A DNA stretch of 42,514 nt from a virus. The notes under the pieces are model-generated. The model saw only the letters and a program-made list of their open reading frames with translations, made no database searches and was not told the origin of the DNA. Shown here in pieces: positions 13,086-22,324 of this stretch. The stretch covers positions 1 to 42,514 of the IMG/VR virus record IMGVR_UViG_3300044511_000280; one strand, given 5' to 3'. The position numbers and the translations under genes were made by a program. The stretch's first letter is position 1. Each line of letters starts with the position of its first letter.

Positions 13086-14192
13086 ATGGCTGAATATTCT
13101 AGAATGGCAAAAGGAAGTTTTACTTCTACGGGTTCTGCGAAGGTTATTTATTTGCCCTTCCAGCCCGACCACGTTCGATTTGTCAACTATACATCGTCCA
13201 CAACTCCAGCGACCAACGGGATTCCCCATGCTTATTGGGATTCCGGAATGGGCCAAGGGTTTGCAGCGGTTGACATTTTCAACGCCACTCCTGTCTTGAC
13301 GACTTCTATCGTTGCCTCTAACGGTATTAGTACGTTTAGCGCAGGGCTTATGTTCCAGTTCGGTGCCCAGATTCAGATTGCCAGCATCACAAAGGCAAGC
13401 CCTGCCGTTGTGACCACTGCTTCTGCTCACGGGTATTCCACGGGGGACATCGTATTGCTTGAGGGCCTGTATCAAACCTCTACGACAGGGATGCCGCAAA
13501 TCTCTGGTATTCCATTCGTCGTAACGGTTACAGGTGCCACAACTTTTACGATCCCTTGGAACACCAACCAATCGAATTACACTGCTCTGTCTGGATCGCC
13601 AGCGGGTGCATATGTGATGAAGGTTCTCTTCCCCTTCCTCTATGCTCCTGGGTGGTCTACCATCAGTGCAATTACCCTTGGAACCACAACCACCGTGACT
13701 ACTACGTTGCCGCATAACCTTGTGGTTGGGCAAGAGGTGGCATTCAGAATCCCGTCGGTTTGGGGAACAACACAGTTGAACACCCTTCCGAACAGTTCGA
13801 TTCCTGGATCGCCTATATACTATTTGGTCACATCGGTTGCGAGCAGCACTCAGTTCGTGTGCAATGCGGTTTCTTCGAGCTTCACGGCCTTTGCCAGCAA
13901 CCCAACGGTTGCCCAGACGCCGGGTCTCTCGTTCCCGCAAGTGATTCCTATTGGGGATATCAATAGTGGAGGAGTCGCTTACTCAGGCGGCGCTCTCTAT
14001 CCATCTCCAGTCGTGAGCGGGGCAAGCACAATCAATGGCCCGGCGATCTCTGGATCATTCGTAAATAACACTCGTCAAGGTTTCTTGATTGGAGCAGGAG
14101 CAGCCACAGGGTTTGCCTCCTCTTCCCTCGTTGGAGCCAACAACGATGTGATTTACTGGGAGGCCATCCTCTCAGATTTTGCTAGTCCGTAA
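13086..14192 (+). CDS. Virion protein with E1-FCCH-like domains
   Basis: 368 residues, Thr/Ser/Ala/Gly-rich, beta-structured. The blocks ITKASPAVVTTASAHGYSTG (then D-I-V-L-L-E-G) and ITLGTTTTVTTTLPHNLVVG are the 'a...HG...GD.V...g..G...m' pattern used in phage structural proteins and named after the ubiquitin E1 FCCH domain. Ends with a smooth beta-sandwich-like region. It is the first gene after the capsid, so a head decoration, head-vertex or neck protein is plausible. The segment from about 195 to 300 resurfaces as a separate gene at 14576. The 3' end overlaps the convergent gene at 14182 by 11 bp. Confidence 0.7.
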   Translation: MAEYSRMAKGSFTSTGSAKVIYLPFQPDHVRFVNYTSSTTPATNGIPHAYWDSGMGQGFAAVDIFNATPVLTTSIVASNGISTFSAGLMFQFGAQIQIASITKASPAVVTTASAHGYSTGDIVLLEGLYQTSTTGMPQISGIPFVVTVTGATTFTIPWNTNQSNYTALSGSPAGAYVMKVLFPFLYAPGWSTISAITLGTTTTVTTTLPHNLVVGQEVAFRIPSVWGTTQLNTLPNSSIPGSPIYYLVTSVASSTQFVCNAVSSSFTAFASNPTVAQTPGLSFPQVIPIGDINSGGVAYSGGALYPSPVVSGASTINGPAISGSFVNNTRQGFLIGAGAATGFASSSLVGANNDVIYWEAILSDFASP

Positions 14193-14460
14193 GTAAGTTG
14201 GGCAGTGGGCCTTCCTGCTGCCCTTTTCTCCCAAACACTCTGAGATTTACTGCCGGAAGATTAGTTATGTCTTTCAAGGTTTGCGCATAAGAACCGCAGA
14301 AGGAACCCCAGAGATACGACGCCTCTATTGGGTCACATCGAAGGATCTCTGCAGCTAGTAAAGTTCCTAGAAGAGAAGTCTTAACAGAGGGATCTAAACT
14401 GTTGTCATAGAAAGCCTTGTATATTTTATCGAAAGCGTCTTGTACATCGTCATTTGTCAT
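14182..14460 (-). CDS. - strand moron-like gene, helical unknown
   Basis: 92 residues from ATG 14460 (MTNDDVQDAFDKIYKAFYDN), with AAGGAG at good spacing; ATG 14475 would add five residues. All-helical: TSLLGTLLAAEILRCDPIEA, then a stretch containing YLWGSFCGSYAQTL. No motif recognised. It is the only - strand gene between capsid and neck genes and lies opposite the transcription of its neighbours, which suggests an independently expressed insertion (moron). Confidence 0.55.
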   Translation of the reverse strand: MTNDDVQDAFDKIYKAFYDNSLDPSVKTSLLGTLLAAEILRCDPIEASYLWGSFCGSYAQTLKDITNLPAVNLRVFGRKGQQEGPLPNLLTD

Positions 14461-14575
14461 CGCTCTCTCCTTCAAAGAACTATGGTTTTAAACTTTTCCA
14501 TGTCACTTCCTTAAGAGAATAGAATATATCAAAACAATTCACTTTCTGTTAAATGAAAGAAAATTATTGATAACG

Positions 14576-14995
14576 ATGACTTTCCCAGGCCCAACTCCAC
14601 CCTATACGAACCCTCCTATCCATTCAAACTATTTTCGGCCTTCTCGATTTGTCATCTCCTCCATTACTCAAGGAATATCTACCACCATCACAACCTCCTC
14701 ACCTCATAATTATGTTATTGGACAACAAGTCCGAACGCTCATCCCTCCCACCTACCGCACTAGGGAGATGAATGAGCTTTCTGCTTACGTTACTTCAGTC
14801 CCGTCCACCACTCAAGTAACGCTAAACATCGATTCTCGTTTCTTCACCGCCTTCAACCCTTCGCCCTCTTTCGGCCCCACCCGACCTCAAATCGTAGCGA
14901 TTGGCGACATCAACGGAGCCCTCCCAAACTCCTCTGGAAGAGTTTCCCTCCAGACAACCATCTCAGGCAGTTTTCAAAACATTTCACCACAATAG
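14576..14995 (+). CDS. Short paralogue of the FCCH virion protein
   Basis: 139 residues from ATG 14576; TTG 14567 is also possible and neither has a strong ribosome site. The sequence FVISSITQGISTTITTSSPH, NYVIGQQVRTLIPPTYRTRE, VTSVPSTTQVTLNI, FTAFNPSPSFG and PQIVAIGDINGALPNS parallels, in the same order, residues ~195-300 of the 13086 protein (ISAITLGTTTTVTTTLPHNL ... IPIGDINSGG ... ISGSFVN). It appears to be a duplicated single-domain version. Probably a virion surface or neck component. Confidence 0.7.
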   Translation: MTFPGPTPPYTNPPIHSNYFRPSRFVISSITQGISTTITTSSPHNYVIGQQVRTLIPPTYRTREMNELSAYVTSVPSTTQVTLNIDSRFFTAFNPSPSFGPTRPQIVAIGDINGALPNSSGRVSLQTTISGSFQNISPQ

Positions 14996-15002
14996 GTAAA
15001 TC

Positions 15003-15599
15003 ATGGCAAGACCGAAGCTAAGTAACTCAGCAGAAGAGATCGAAAAGGCGAAGGAGCAGATCGATCAGTTCTCCGAGCAGATCAAATCCATCAGCATGGA
15101 CGAGACGTCTAAAGCACCTCTAGAAACCCCAGAACCACAGACCAAACTCTCCAATAAGGAAATCAGGGAGACGAAGGAGATTTATCTTAAGCCTAAAAGA
15201 ACGATTTTCCCTTCCGCTAATCCTAAAACAGGGAAGGCGGAAGAGTTTAATGAGAAGTTCCGCAAGGAATACGAATACCGAAAAGAGTATGTAAAATTCA
15301 TTGCCGAGAACCATGAGGTCATCGGCGAATCTATCCCAGCTTGGACAAAACCTTATGCTGGGATTCCAGCAGAAGAATGGGATGTCCCAGTAAACAAACC
15401 AGTCTGGGGTCCTCGCCATCTCGTCGATCAGATTGCTCGCAAATGCTACACCCGGTTTGTGATGGAGGATGTTCCGACCACACCTCAAGGGAGCATCTCT
15501 TATTATGGAGCAATGGTCGTAGAATCCAGAAGGCCTCGTCTTTCTGCTCGCAGAGTTGAAAATGAGACTTCAGTTTCCTTTGCAAGAAAAGTGGGCTAA
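15003..15599 (+). CDS. Conserved virion-region protein, unknown
   Basis: 198 residues. The N-terminal ~90 are charged helices with coiled-coil character (SAEEIEKAKEQIDQFSEQIK). The C-terminal half has IPAWTKPYAGIPAEEWDVPV, NKPVWGPRHLVDQIARKCYT and GSISYYGAMVVES; the 'W.VPVNkPvw.PR.v...i....Y..f' pattern recurs in my memory in phages with N4-like capsids, without a named function. Sits between capsid-decoration and tail-adaptor genes. Start chosen at the only early ATG. Confidence 0.6.
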   Translation: MARPKLSNSAEEIEKAKEQIDQFSEQIKSISMDETSKAPLETPEPQTKLSNKEIRETKEIYLKPKRTIFPSANPKTGKAEEFNEKFRKEYEYRKEYVKFIAENHEVIGESIPAWTKPYAGIPAEEWDVPVNKPVWGPRHLVDQIARKCYTRFVMEDVPTTPQGSISYYGAMVVESRRPRLSARRVENETSVSFARKVG

Positions 15600-15602
15600 T
15601 AG

Positions 15603-16760
15603 ATGAATCTATTACAAGATATAATCACTTATATTAGAAGAATCATAAAGTCTCCTAATAATGATAGCATAACAGATGCTCTAATAATTGATTATATAAA
15701 TAGATTCTACATCATGGATGTGGACGCCAGGGTTCAGCTTTTCGATCTCCAGACTAAATACACCTTTACCACGCGCCCAGGCGTCTGCGATTACAATACC
15801 CCCCTTTACTCCATTCCTCCTTTTCCAGCATCCCAAGAGCCTAACCAAACGATCTCTTACTATCCCGTCTATCAGGGATTCATGATGCCCTGCTATGTCA
15901 ACGGGATTCAGGTTCCTTTCTATACACAAAGAGATCCATTCTTTAAGTTATGGCCCTGGTATCTCCAAACTCTCAACCCAGCGGGAACAGGGAATGGGAC
16001 GCAAACTGCTTTTACGCTCAACCTCCCCTTTTCTCCAGCTATCCCAGGCCATGTAGACATCACGGGGATTATCCGCTCAAACTCTGCTCTAGATCCAATC
16101 ATCGGGGCGTCGCTCAACGATCCCGCTATCGTCGATTCTTCTGTTCCGCTGACTTCGCTGTATCCAGGGGTCTTTATAACCGCCGCAAACACTGCTAATC
16201 AAACAATGGTCGTGACGGACAGCGGACAGTTTTCCTCTACGAATGCCCAAATTGGGTTCTTGCAAACGGTGGCACCAGGAACCACTACAATCTCAGCAGC
16301 GGGCACGATCAACTATTCCACTGGGGTGGCCAGCGTGACCTTCCCGAGTGCTGTAATCTCTGGGGGACAAATCCAGACGCAATGCTATTTCTTCGCCCAA
16401 GGGCTTCCTCGAGCCATTCTATTCCACAACAACACGATCAAAGTGCTACCACCCCCAGATATCCCGTATGTCGTAGAGATGGACGCCTATATTTCCCCAG
16501 CCTCCTTTTTGAGCACCGCAGACTCCATTCCCTTCGCCTATATGTCGGAATACATCGCTAGAGGAGCAGCCCGCAAAATCTTAGCAGACACGGGAGATGT
16601 TGAGCAGTTCGCGTTCTATGAACCCCTGTTCAAAGAGCAGGAGCTGTTGGTCTGGAAGAGATCCCAAAGGCAGTTCACTGCCTCGAGAACTGGGACCATT
16701 TTCAGCGATCTCCAGGGACAAAGCAATTATAACAACATAGGACAAGGAGCCGCTACCTAA
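15603..16760 (+). CDS. Head-tail adaptor / tail tubular-like protein
   Basis: 385 residues. N-terminal helices (LLQDIITYIRRIIKSPNNDS ... LIIDYINRFYIMDVDARVQL) form a gp4/adaptor-like helical bundle; the middle is beta-rich with a PaAR-like loop (NPAGTGNGTQTAFTLNLPFS), and the C-terminus returns to helices (FAYMSEYIARGAARKILADT ... FKEQELLVWKRSQRQFTAS). Such a helix-beta-helix layout and position after the capsid match the neck adaptor of podoviruses. It overlaps the next start by 1 bp. Confidence 0.65.
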   Translation: MNLLQDIITYIRRIIKSPNNDSITDALIIDYINRFYIMDVDARVQLFDLQTKYTFTTRPGVCDYNTPLYSIPPFPASQEPNQTISYYPVYQGFMMPCYVNGIQVPFYTQRDPFFKLWPWYLQTLNPAGTGNGTQTAFTLNLPFSPAIPGHVDITGIIRSNSALDPIIGASLNDPAIVDSSVPLTSLYPGVFITAANTANQTMVVTDSGQFSSTNAQIGFLQTVAPGTTTISAAGTINYSTGVASVTFPSAVISGGQIQTQCYFFAQGLPRAILFHNNTIKVLPPPDIPYVVEMDAYISPASFLSTADSIPFAYMSEYIARGAARKILADTGDVEQFAFYEPLFKEQELLVWKRSQRQFTASRTGTIFSDLQGQSNYNNIGQGAAT

Positions 16761-17320
16761 TGCCTTCTCTTCCTTATACCAGAGACCGTCCCATCGGTAA
16801 TCAGACACCGGCCCAGCAGAGAAACGATATGCTGCTGAACACCAATTCTACGGACGACATCGTTAATGTAGACATGCTTGGATTCAGCAATGTGAACGCT
16901 GGGCAGCATAAATACATTTCCATCCCTTCCGACCCTTCCTTCCTAACGCCAACGACTCCTACGGCTCAAGCTGGGGCGCTTTATGCGGCGAATAACGGAT
17001 CGGCGAGAGCCAACCTCTTCTTCCAGAACTCCCAGAGCACCTTTCCCCTTTCCTTTGTCAAGGCTTGGGGTGCGATGAATGCATCCGGAGGGATTATTCA
17101 AGCATATGGGATCAGTGGATATACATGGGCAACAGGAACTTATACAGTTAATTTTAGCCCAGCACTGCCTTCTGACAGTTATGGAATAATTGCAATGGCC
17201 GCAAATACCCAGAGTGGCCAATTTATAAATTATGCTAGGAACGGAACTTCCAGCTTTAGATTATTCCATACTAATACATCATCACAAGTTGAATTCACAG
17301 TAATTGTTTTGCAGGTTTAA
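16760..17320 (+). CDS. Tail-region structural protein
   Basis: 186 residues: MPSLPYTRDRPIGNQTPAQQ, RNDMLLNTNSTDDIVNVDML GF and a beta-rich C-terminal half (GISGYTWATGTYTVNFSPAL, ...SYGIIAMAANTQ...). The opening PYT.d.P.....P...r..M..NT.s....v dv.gF...n.G.H is common at the start of phage tail/fibre proteins. Probably a tail or vertex attachment protein. Starts inside the previous stop. Confidence 0.6.
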   Translation: MPSLPYTRDRPIGNQTPAQQRNDMLLNTNSTDDIVNVDMLGFSNVNAGQHKYISIPSDPSFLTPTTPTAQAGALYAANNGSARANLFFQNSQSTFPLSFVKAWGAMNASGGIIQAYGISGYTWATGTYTVNFSPALPSDSYGIIAMAANTQSGQFINYARNGTSSFRLFHTNTSSQVEFTVIVLQV

Positions 17321-17322
17321 TA

Positions 17323-20133
17323 ATGGGGCAAAAAATCCTGGTCGGGCCAATCACTAAAGGTCTGCGGAATGATGTGCTCCCATTCAATATCGATAACGAC
17401 TCTTTCCCAGTGCTTAAGAACGCCTATCAATGGAGAGATAGGATCAAAAGAAAGAGAGGGACCAGAAGGCTAGGGAGGTTAACCAATTACTTCTCTTCCA
17501 CCATTCCTTCCTTCAACGCTCCTCCTGGAGCATCCTCTGCTACTCTCAATGGCTCTGGGCAAATGACCCTCACCACTTCGTTCTCGAGTCCGTCTATCCC
17601 TGCTGGATCATCAGTTGTGCCTGGAAGCGTTACAGTTACCATCGGAGCAAACGTATACACCGATCCTTCCATGAACGGGACGCTCTCTGGCCCGAATCCA
17701 GGAACCATCCGTTACACCGACGGGCGCATCACTATCGCTGCGGAAGCAGGGAACAGCGCTACAGCGATCTTCAGGTTTTATCCAAATCTTGCCATTCTTG
17801 GGCTTGAAGACTTAGAACTTCCCTCTCTTACCTTCCCAGGCACCATCGACTTCAATAAAAGGTTCTCTTACAACACCCAGACCTCCTCTCCTTTTACCAT
17901 CCATAACGTCTCTTTTTACAAGAACCCTCCTTCTGGATCTTTTACAGGGTATACCCAGAAAACTACATGGACTCCCACCTTCTGGAATGGACAGGACTAC
18001 CAGCAGTTTTGGACAACAAATTACGAGGGTGCGTTGTGGGCAACCAATGGCACAGAAGTTCCTTTCAGCACGACGAATATCGGGATGCAGTACAAAGCGG
18101 TAGGCGTGAATGGGGCGGTTGTGGTTAGCGCAACGGACGTCGATTTCACCACCACCACCAATCATCCCTTCGTGGTAGGGGATTTCGTCTTCGCAAACGA
18201 ATTCACAGGAGTGAACGGCCTTAACTTCCAGACAGGATTTGTGATCTCCCCTCCGGCCCCAGGAGCCACCACTTTTCGAGCGAGATTCCCCTCAGCTACA
18301 ATTTCTGGAGGACCTGGGTCTAACGGAATCGTGCAGGCTCTCACGACGATGTGCCAGCCTGACGTCGCCAGCACTACCCCTACCACAACCAGAGACTGCC
18401 TCCGCTTCTATGATGGACAGCCAGTCGACTCCTCTACAACCCCCGCCTTCATGACAAGCGCTGGATGGGTCAATTTCTGCCCCCCTCTCGTCTCAGGGCC
18501 CAACACCATTTTCCCAATCGCAAATCTGCCTGCAGCTCAGTACTACCTTATTGGGGCGAAGATGATTGTTCCCTTCAAGGATCGCCTCCTGTTCATTGGA
18601 CCTATTGTCCAGACCTCAGTGCAGGGTTCTCAGAAATATTTGCAGGACACAGTGATCTATTCCCAAAACGGGACTCCCTATTACACAGGAAATTTTCCCT
18701 ACACCACAGTGAACCCATCGGCCTCGGTCTTGGCCACAGCCACCACCACCCCTATTTTAGTGCCGTCAGACCAGACATCCCAACCATCCACTTTTTGGGA
18801 AGACCTTCCCGGATTCGGAGGGTTCATTCAGGCGGGGTTCTCTGAACCTATAGTCACAGTCTCCTCCAATGAGGATGTGCTGATCATGGGATTTGCCAGA
18901 AAGAAGGCCCGGTTCGTCTATACCGGAAACGATATCATCCCCTTCAACTTTTTTGTGATCAATTCGGAATACGGATCGCAGAGCACTTTTTCGGCAATCA
19001 ATATGGATCGTGGGGTTCTGGATATTGGCAGTCGGGGGCTCACTCTTACTACACAAGTTTCTTCCGAAAGGATGGACTTAGAGATCCCAGATGAAATCTT
19101 TCAATTTGGGCTCTCCAACCGTGGCAGGGAACGCGTTTGCGCCCAACGGGATTTTCTCAACGAATGGGTGTTCTTCTCTTATCTTCCGAATGAGACCGTG
19201 CATTTTTTCCCCACCCAAACCCTGTTCTTTAATTATCGAAATCATTCTTGGGCCATCTTCCACGAAGCCTACACATCCTATGGGCTGTTCCGGCAGGCTA
19301 ATGGACTCTTGTGGCAAGACATCACTTACCTCACATGGGATGAATGGAACGATCCCTGGGATTCTGGGTCACAGACCGTTCTCAATCCCAAGGTGATCGC
19401 TGGAACATCTCAAGGGTTCATCATGATCCGGGATCAAGGTACCGGAGAAGATCCATCTAATTATATCTCCGACATCTTAGGAACCACCATTACCTCTCCA
19501 AATCACTGTCTGGACACTGGGGATTATATCGTTATTTCTGGGGTGATAGGAACGGCGGCCGCTACCTTCCTAAACGGAAAGATCTTCCAGATCAAATTCT
19601 TAACCACCGACACCTTCCAAATTTCCTTGGCCACACCCATACCAGCAGACTCCTATATTGGAGATGGGGTGTTCACAAGAATATACGTTCCCATGATCCA
19701 AACCAAGCAATTCCCAGTGGCCTGGGAGATGGGAAGAAAGACGCGCATAGGACCGCAGCAATATTTGTTCACAACAACAGATACTGGGCAGATAACCCTT
19801 CTTATCTTCTTAAGCCAGAATGGAGCTTCTTCCTACAATCTCCCTCAAGAAAACGGAGCAATTATTTACTCCACGGTTCTCCCCACCTCTCCAGAACTTG
19901 GGAGTACAGTAGCCGTAGAGCAGCAGTTCAGGAAAAATCTGTTAACCCCAGACGCTTCTTCTCAAGCCCAGATTTGGCACCGGATGAACACTTCTTTGAT
20001 AGGGGATACCGTGCAAATTGGATTTACCCTCTCTGACGCCCAACTGCTGAACAGTTCCTTCCTCTATCAATTCAAAGAAATAGAGTTGCATTCCTTCATT
20101 CTTGATGTTTCCCCATCTCAGGTGCTGGCTTGA
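17323..20133 (+). CDS. Large tail nozzle-like structural protein
   Basis: 936 residues, the largest protein of the tail module. It starts MGQKILVGPITKGLRNDVLP FNIDND..., as do phage tail nozzle/tubular B-like proteins ('...GP...Gl......f.idndsfp.l.N.yqwr.r..rkrG...lGRL'). The interior is beta-rich with FCCH-type blocks (HPFVVGDFVFANEFTGVNGL; NHCLDTGDYIVISGVIG), then LIMGFARKKARFVYTGNDII and ISVDM-like segments. P22 gp10 and T7 gp12 are possible functional analogues by position and size. No enzymatic motif seen. TTG of the next gene overlaps its stop. Confidence 0.7.
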   Translation: MGQKILVGPITKGLRNDVLPFNIDNDSFPVLKNAYQWRDRIKRKRGTRRLGRLTNYFSSTIPSFNAPPGASSATLNGSGQMTLTTSFSSPSIPAGSSVVPGSVTVTIGANVYTDPSMNGTLSGPNPGTIRYTDGRITIAAEAGNSATAIFRFYPNLAILGLEDLELPSLTFPGTIDFNKRFSYNTQTSSPFTIHNVSFYKNPPSGSFTGYTQKTTWTPTFWNGQDYQQFWTTNYEGALWATNGTEVPFSTTNIGMQYKAVGVNGAVVVSATDVDFTTTTNHPFVVGDFVFANEFTGVNGLNFQTGFVISPPAPGATTFRARFPSATISGGPGSNGIVQALTTMCQPDVASTTPTTTRDCLRFYDGQPVDSSTTPAFMTSAGWVNFCPPLVSGPNTIFPIANLPAAQYYLIGAKMIVPFKDRLLFIGPIVQTSVQGSQKYLQDTVIYSQNGTPYYTGNFPYTTVNPSASVLATATTTPILVPSDQTSQPSTFWEDLPGFGGFIQAGFSEPIVTVSSNEDVLIMGFARKKARFVYTGNDIIPFNFFVINSEYGSQSTFSAINMDRGVLDIGSRGLTLTTQVSSERMDLEIPDEIFQFGLSNRGRERVCAQRDFLNEWVFFSYLPNETVHFFPTQTLFFNYRNHSWAIFHEAYTSYGLFRQANGLLWQDITYLTWDEWNDPWDSGSQTVLNPKVIAGTSQGFIMIRDQGTGEDPSNYISDILGTTITSPNHCLDTGDYIVISGVIGTAAATFLNGKIFQIKFLTTDTFQISLATPIPADSYIGDGVFTRIYVPMIQTKQFPVAWEMGRKTRIGPQQYLFTTTDTGQITLLIFLSQNGASSYNLPQENGAIIYSTVLPTSPELGSTVAVEQQFRKNLLTPDASSQAQIWHRMNTSLIGDTVQIGFTLSDAQLLNSSFLYQFKEIELHSFILDVSPSQVLA

Positions 20134-20591
20134 CAATCAACCCATCTCCCTATCTAAGAACTTCCAGAAATTTCCCAACCGAATCTCAGCCTCTGTCGGT
20201 GGAACTAGATAAGACCTATGTCGATGTGTCGAACGCAGTAAACGCTAGAGTCATAGGTATCTTCGCCTCCGGCTCCTCTTCAGTGACAGGAGAGTCTTGG
20301 TTCCTTCAACCAAATTTGAAGAGACAAACCTTGAGGCAGGTGTATGTTATCACAGGAGCCGGCTCTTATCCTCACGGTATCAACTTAAACAAGATCTTTG
20401 GATTTACTCGAATTTGGGGGACTTTCCGAGACAGCGGAGGAACGTGGTATCCGCTGCCTTACGTCGATGTCGCGAGCGCAACCAACCAGGTCTCAATTTT
20501 GGTGAATAGCACCAACATTGTGATAACAGCGGGAGGAGGGACACCTCCTTCCATTGCCTCTGGAACAGTGGCACTCGAATGGATGGCCTAA
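20130..20591 (+). CDS. Small tail protein, unknown
   Basis: 153 residues from TTG 20130 inside the preceding gene's end (4-bp overlap). Beta-rich: TINPSPYLRTSRNFPTESQP ... VYVITGAGSYPHGINLNKIF ... FRDSGGTWYPLPYVDV ... VALEWMA. The central 'G..yphgi......f.ri.Gtf.d..g.wyPLPyv......nq..i.vn.tni.i' pattern is one used by phage tail-fibre-associated proteins. It converges on the ParB-like gene, overlapping it by 4 bp. Confidence 0.55.
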   Translation: MTINPSPYLRTSRNFPTESQPLSVELDKTYVDVSNAVNARVIGIFASGSSSVTGESWFLQPNLKRQTLRQVYVITGAGSYPHGINLNKIFGFTRIWGTFRDSGGTWYPLPYVDVASATNQVSILVNSTNIVITAGGGTPPSIASGTVALEWMA

Positions 20592-21346
20592 TTAAGTTTT
20601 GCTAAATCTTCGGATTCATTAATTTCTATTGGGTTCCTATTCCTAAAATTATAAATAATCTTAAACATATATATATATGCACACATTCTCGTTCTGGCTC
20701 CCCATAAGTCAATTCGTAATTCAAGATTTTTCATAAATAACTTGAAGTCCACTATTGATAAGGAAAAGAATTGCGAGAAAGCAACATTAAAGTTTGCTGA
20801 ATTTAAATATGCTTTAAACCCAATTGTTTTTTCTTTCACATATTCTTTTAATTCCTTACTATTTTCTAACAAAATATTTATTTTCTCCATCTTTTCTTGG
20901 TCTGGGAACTTAAATTTTCCTGATTTAAAGGGTGAGGATTTTGATCGTTGCAACGATGAAGTCAGATAGCCCATCGCTGCCTTGAGACTCAGAGAATTTT
21001 TCCTGCAAAAATCATCCAACATTCTGTAGTCATCCACCCCCCTCTCCTTATAGAAATGCAACCAATCTTCCAGGTTCCAGCGAGCCTGATTGTCGTTCAA
21101 TCGGCAAAGATCATCTACAGAGACGTCATCAGCGAACTCATAGAAGATCGGAAGGTTTAGAACCTTGGCAGCCTCCAATCTATGCTGTCCATCGATTACT
21201 CCCATTTCCCGATCAATTAAAATGGGTCGATATTTAAGTAAGTTATTTGATTTAATGGATTTTACAATCCTTTGTAAATTAGGATCATCAATTTTCCTGT
21301 TGCAAGCAATCTTTTTAAAGATTTGATAATCTGTTGTACTTTTCAT
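20588..21346 (-). CDS. ParB N-terminal-domain-like nuclease / DNA-binding protein
   Basis: 252 residues. The N-terminal part has PNLQRIVKSIKSNNLLKYRP, then ILIDREMGVIDGQHRLEAAK and VLNLPIFYE, the ParB/sulfiredoxin core with the GQHRLEAA motif (CTP-binding region in ParB proper). The rest is helical (CRLNDNQARWNLEDWLHFYK) and lysine-rich. Not a full ParB: no clear HTH plus dimer domain of chromosomal type. Phage relatives act as regulators or DNA modifiers. It is on the opposite strand within the morphogenesis block, coupled to the Myb-like gene (start overlaps its stop by 4 bp). Confidence 0.8.
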   Translation of the reverse strand: MKSTTDYQIFKKIACNRKIDDPNLQRIVKSIKSNNLLKYRPILIDREMGVIDGQHRLEAAKVLNLPIFYEFADDVSVDDLCRLNDNQARWNLEDWLHFYKERGVDDYRMLDDFCRKNSLSLKAAMGYLTSSLQRSKSSPFKSGKFKFPDQEKMEKINILLENSKELKEYVKEKTIGFKAYLNSANFNVAFSQFFSLSIVDFKLFMKNLELRIDLWGARTRMCAYIYMFKIIYNFRNRNPIEINESEDLAKLN

Positions 21347-21726
21347 GTCTCTCCTTCTTTTTGTTGTAATTTTTTCTCAAAATCTTTGATGATATCAAAG
21401 AGAATTTTCAATTGCTCTTCAAGAGCAAAAATCCTGTTTTCAAGTTCTGGGTCAGGAATGGGTGTGGGGGCGACAGCAGGGATGGAAGTGAAAAGGGATG
21501 GCTGTAAAATCTCTTTTCTTTGTTTTATCTTAAGCAAGATACGCCCACACCTCTGCATAGTAACCTTCGGAGTTCTTGAAATAACTCTTGCAATCGATAT
21601 CCAAGAGTACCCTGCTGCATACAGCCTCAAAATCTCTTCATCTTCTTCCATCGTAAATAGTCTTCCTTTCTTCGGCACCCTTTCCTCTCCTAGTTGTTCT
21701 AAAGAGAATGCCCAATAGATCCTCAT
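21343..21726 (-). CDS. Myb/SANT-like DNA-binding protein
   Basis: 127 residues. The stretch FTMEEDEEILRLYAAGYSWI followed by SIARVISRTPKVTMQRC is a Myb/SANT-like helix-turn-helix (W/I spaced aromatic core, then 'RT...v..R'). A Pro/Ala linker follows and a C-terminal coiled coil (LENRIFALEEQLKILFDIIK) probably dimerises it. Likely a regulator expressed with the ParB-like protein downstream on the same strand. Lies divergent to the ejection-protein genes starting at 21782. Confidence 0.7.
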   Translation of the reverse strand: MRIYWAFSLEQLGEERVPKKGRLFTMEEDEEILRLYAAGYSWISIARVISRTPKVTMQRCGRILLKIKQRKEILQPSLFTSIPAVAPTPIPDPELENRIFALEEQLKILFDIIKDFEKKLQQKEGET

Positions 21727-21781
21727 TAATACAAGTAGAAAAATTCTTTCAGAAGGTTTAAATAGAAACTATGAGGAAACC

Positions 21782-22324
21782 ATGACTACTCCTGCCGTAT
21801 CATCTGTGAGAGGGACGGGCTACAGACAAGTAACAAGTCCCACTAAAACCCCTGCGCAGATGGATCTCTACAACCTTCTGTCTCGAGGAATCTCCCCTGG
21901 CCTCGAAAGCGGGCTTCAGCATCTGTCTTCTATGGCTGGAGGAGGATCTCCAGAATTTTGGCAGCAATTAGAAGCTCCTGCTCTTCGCCAATTCGGACAG
22001 ATGCAAGGAAGCCGGGCATCTAGATTTAGCGGCATGGGAAGCGGGGCGCGCCGCTCTAGCGGGTTCCAAAATGTAATGGGAGGCGCCGCCTCAGACCTAG
22101 CAGAAAGATTGCAATCGAACCGTATGTCCATGCAACAGCAAGCGATCAAAGATCTGATGGGCATGAGTCAAACACTACTTGGCACTGATCTGATGGATAC
22201 GCAATTCTTGGCCAAGCAGAAACCGTTCTGGAAAGAGTTCTTGGGAGCGATGGCTCCTGGAATTGGTCAAGGGATGGGAATGGCTGGAGGTGGTTGGGGA
22301 TTAAAGAGCCTGGGGTTAATTTAA
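21782..22324 (+). CDS. Internal virion (ejection-type) protein, small
   Basis: 180 residues, Gly/Gln/Met-rich, helical with low-complexity tracts (GGSPEFWQQLEAPALRQFGQ MQGSR, GMGSGARRSSGFQNVMGG, GQGMGMAGGGWG). This composition and its place before two larger genes of ejection-type composition fit a podovirus internal core protein. An opening PTKTPAQMDLYNLL.rG also occurs in such proteins. No transmembrane segment. Ends immediately before the next ATG. Confidence 0.6.
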   Translation: MTTPAVSSVRGTGYRQVTSPTKTPAQMDLYNLLSRGISPGLESGLQHLSSMAGGGSPEFWQQLEAPALRQFGQMQGSRASRFSGMGSGARRSSGFQNVMGGAASDLAERLQSNRMSMQQQAIKDLMGMSQTLLGTDLMDTQFLAKQKPFWKEFLGAMAPGIGQGMGMAGGGWGLKSLGLI

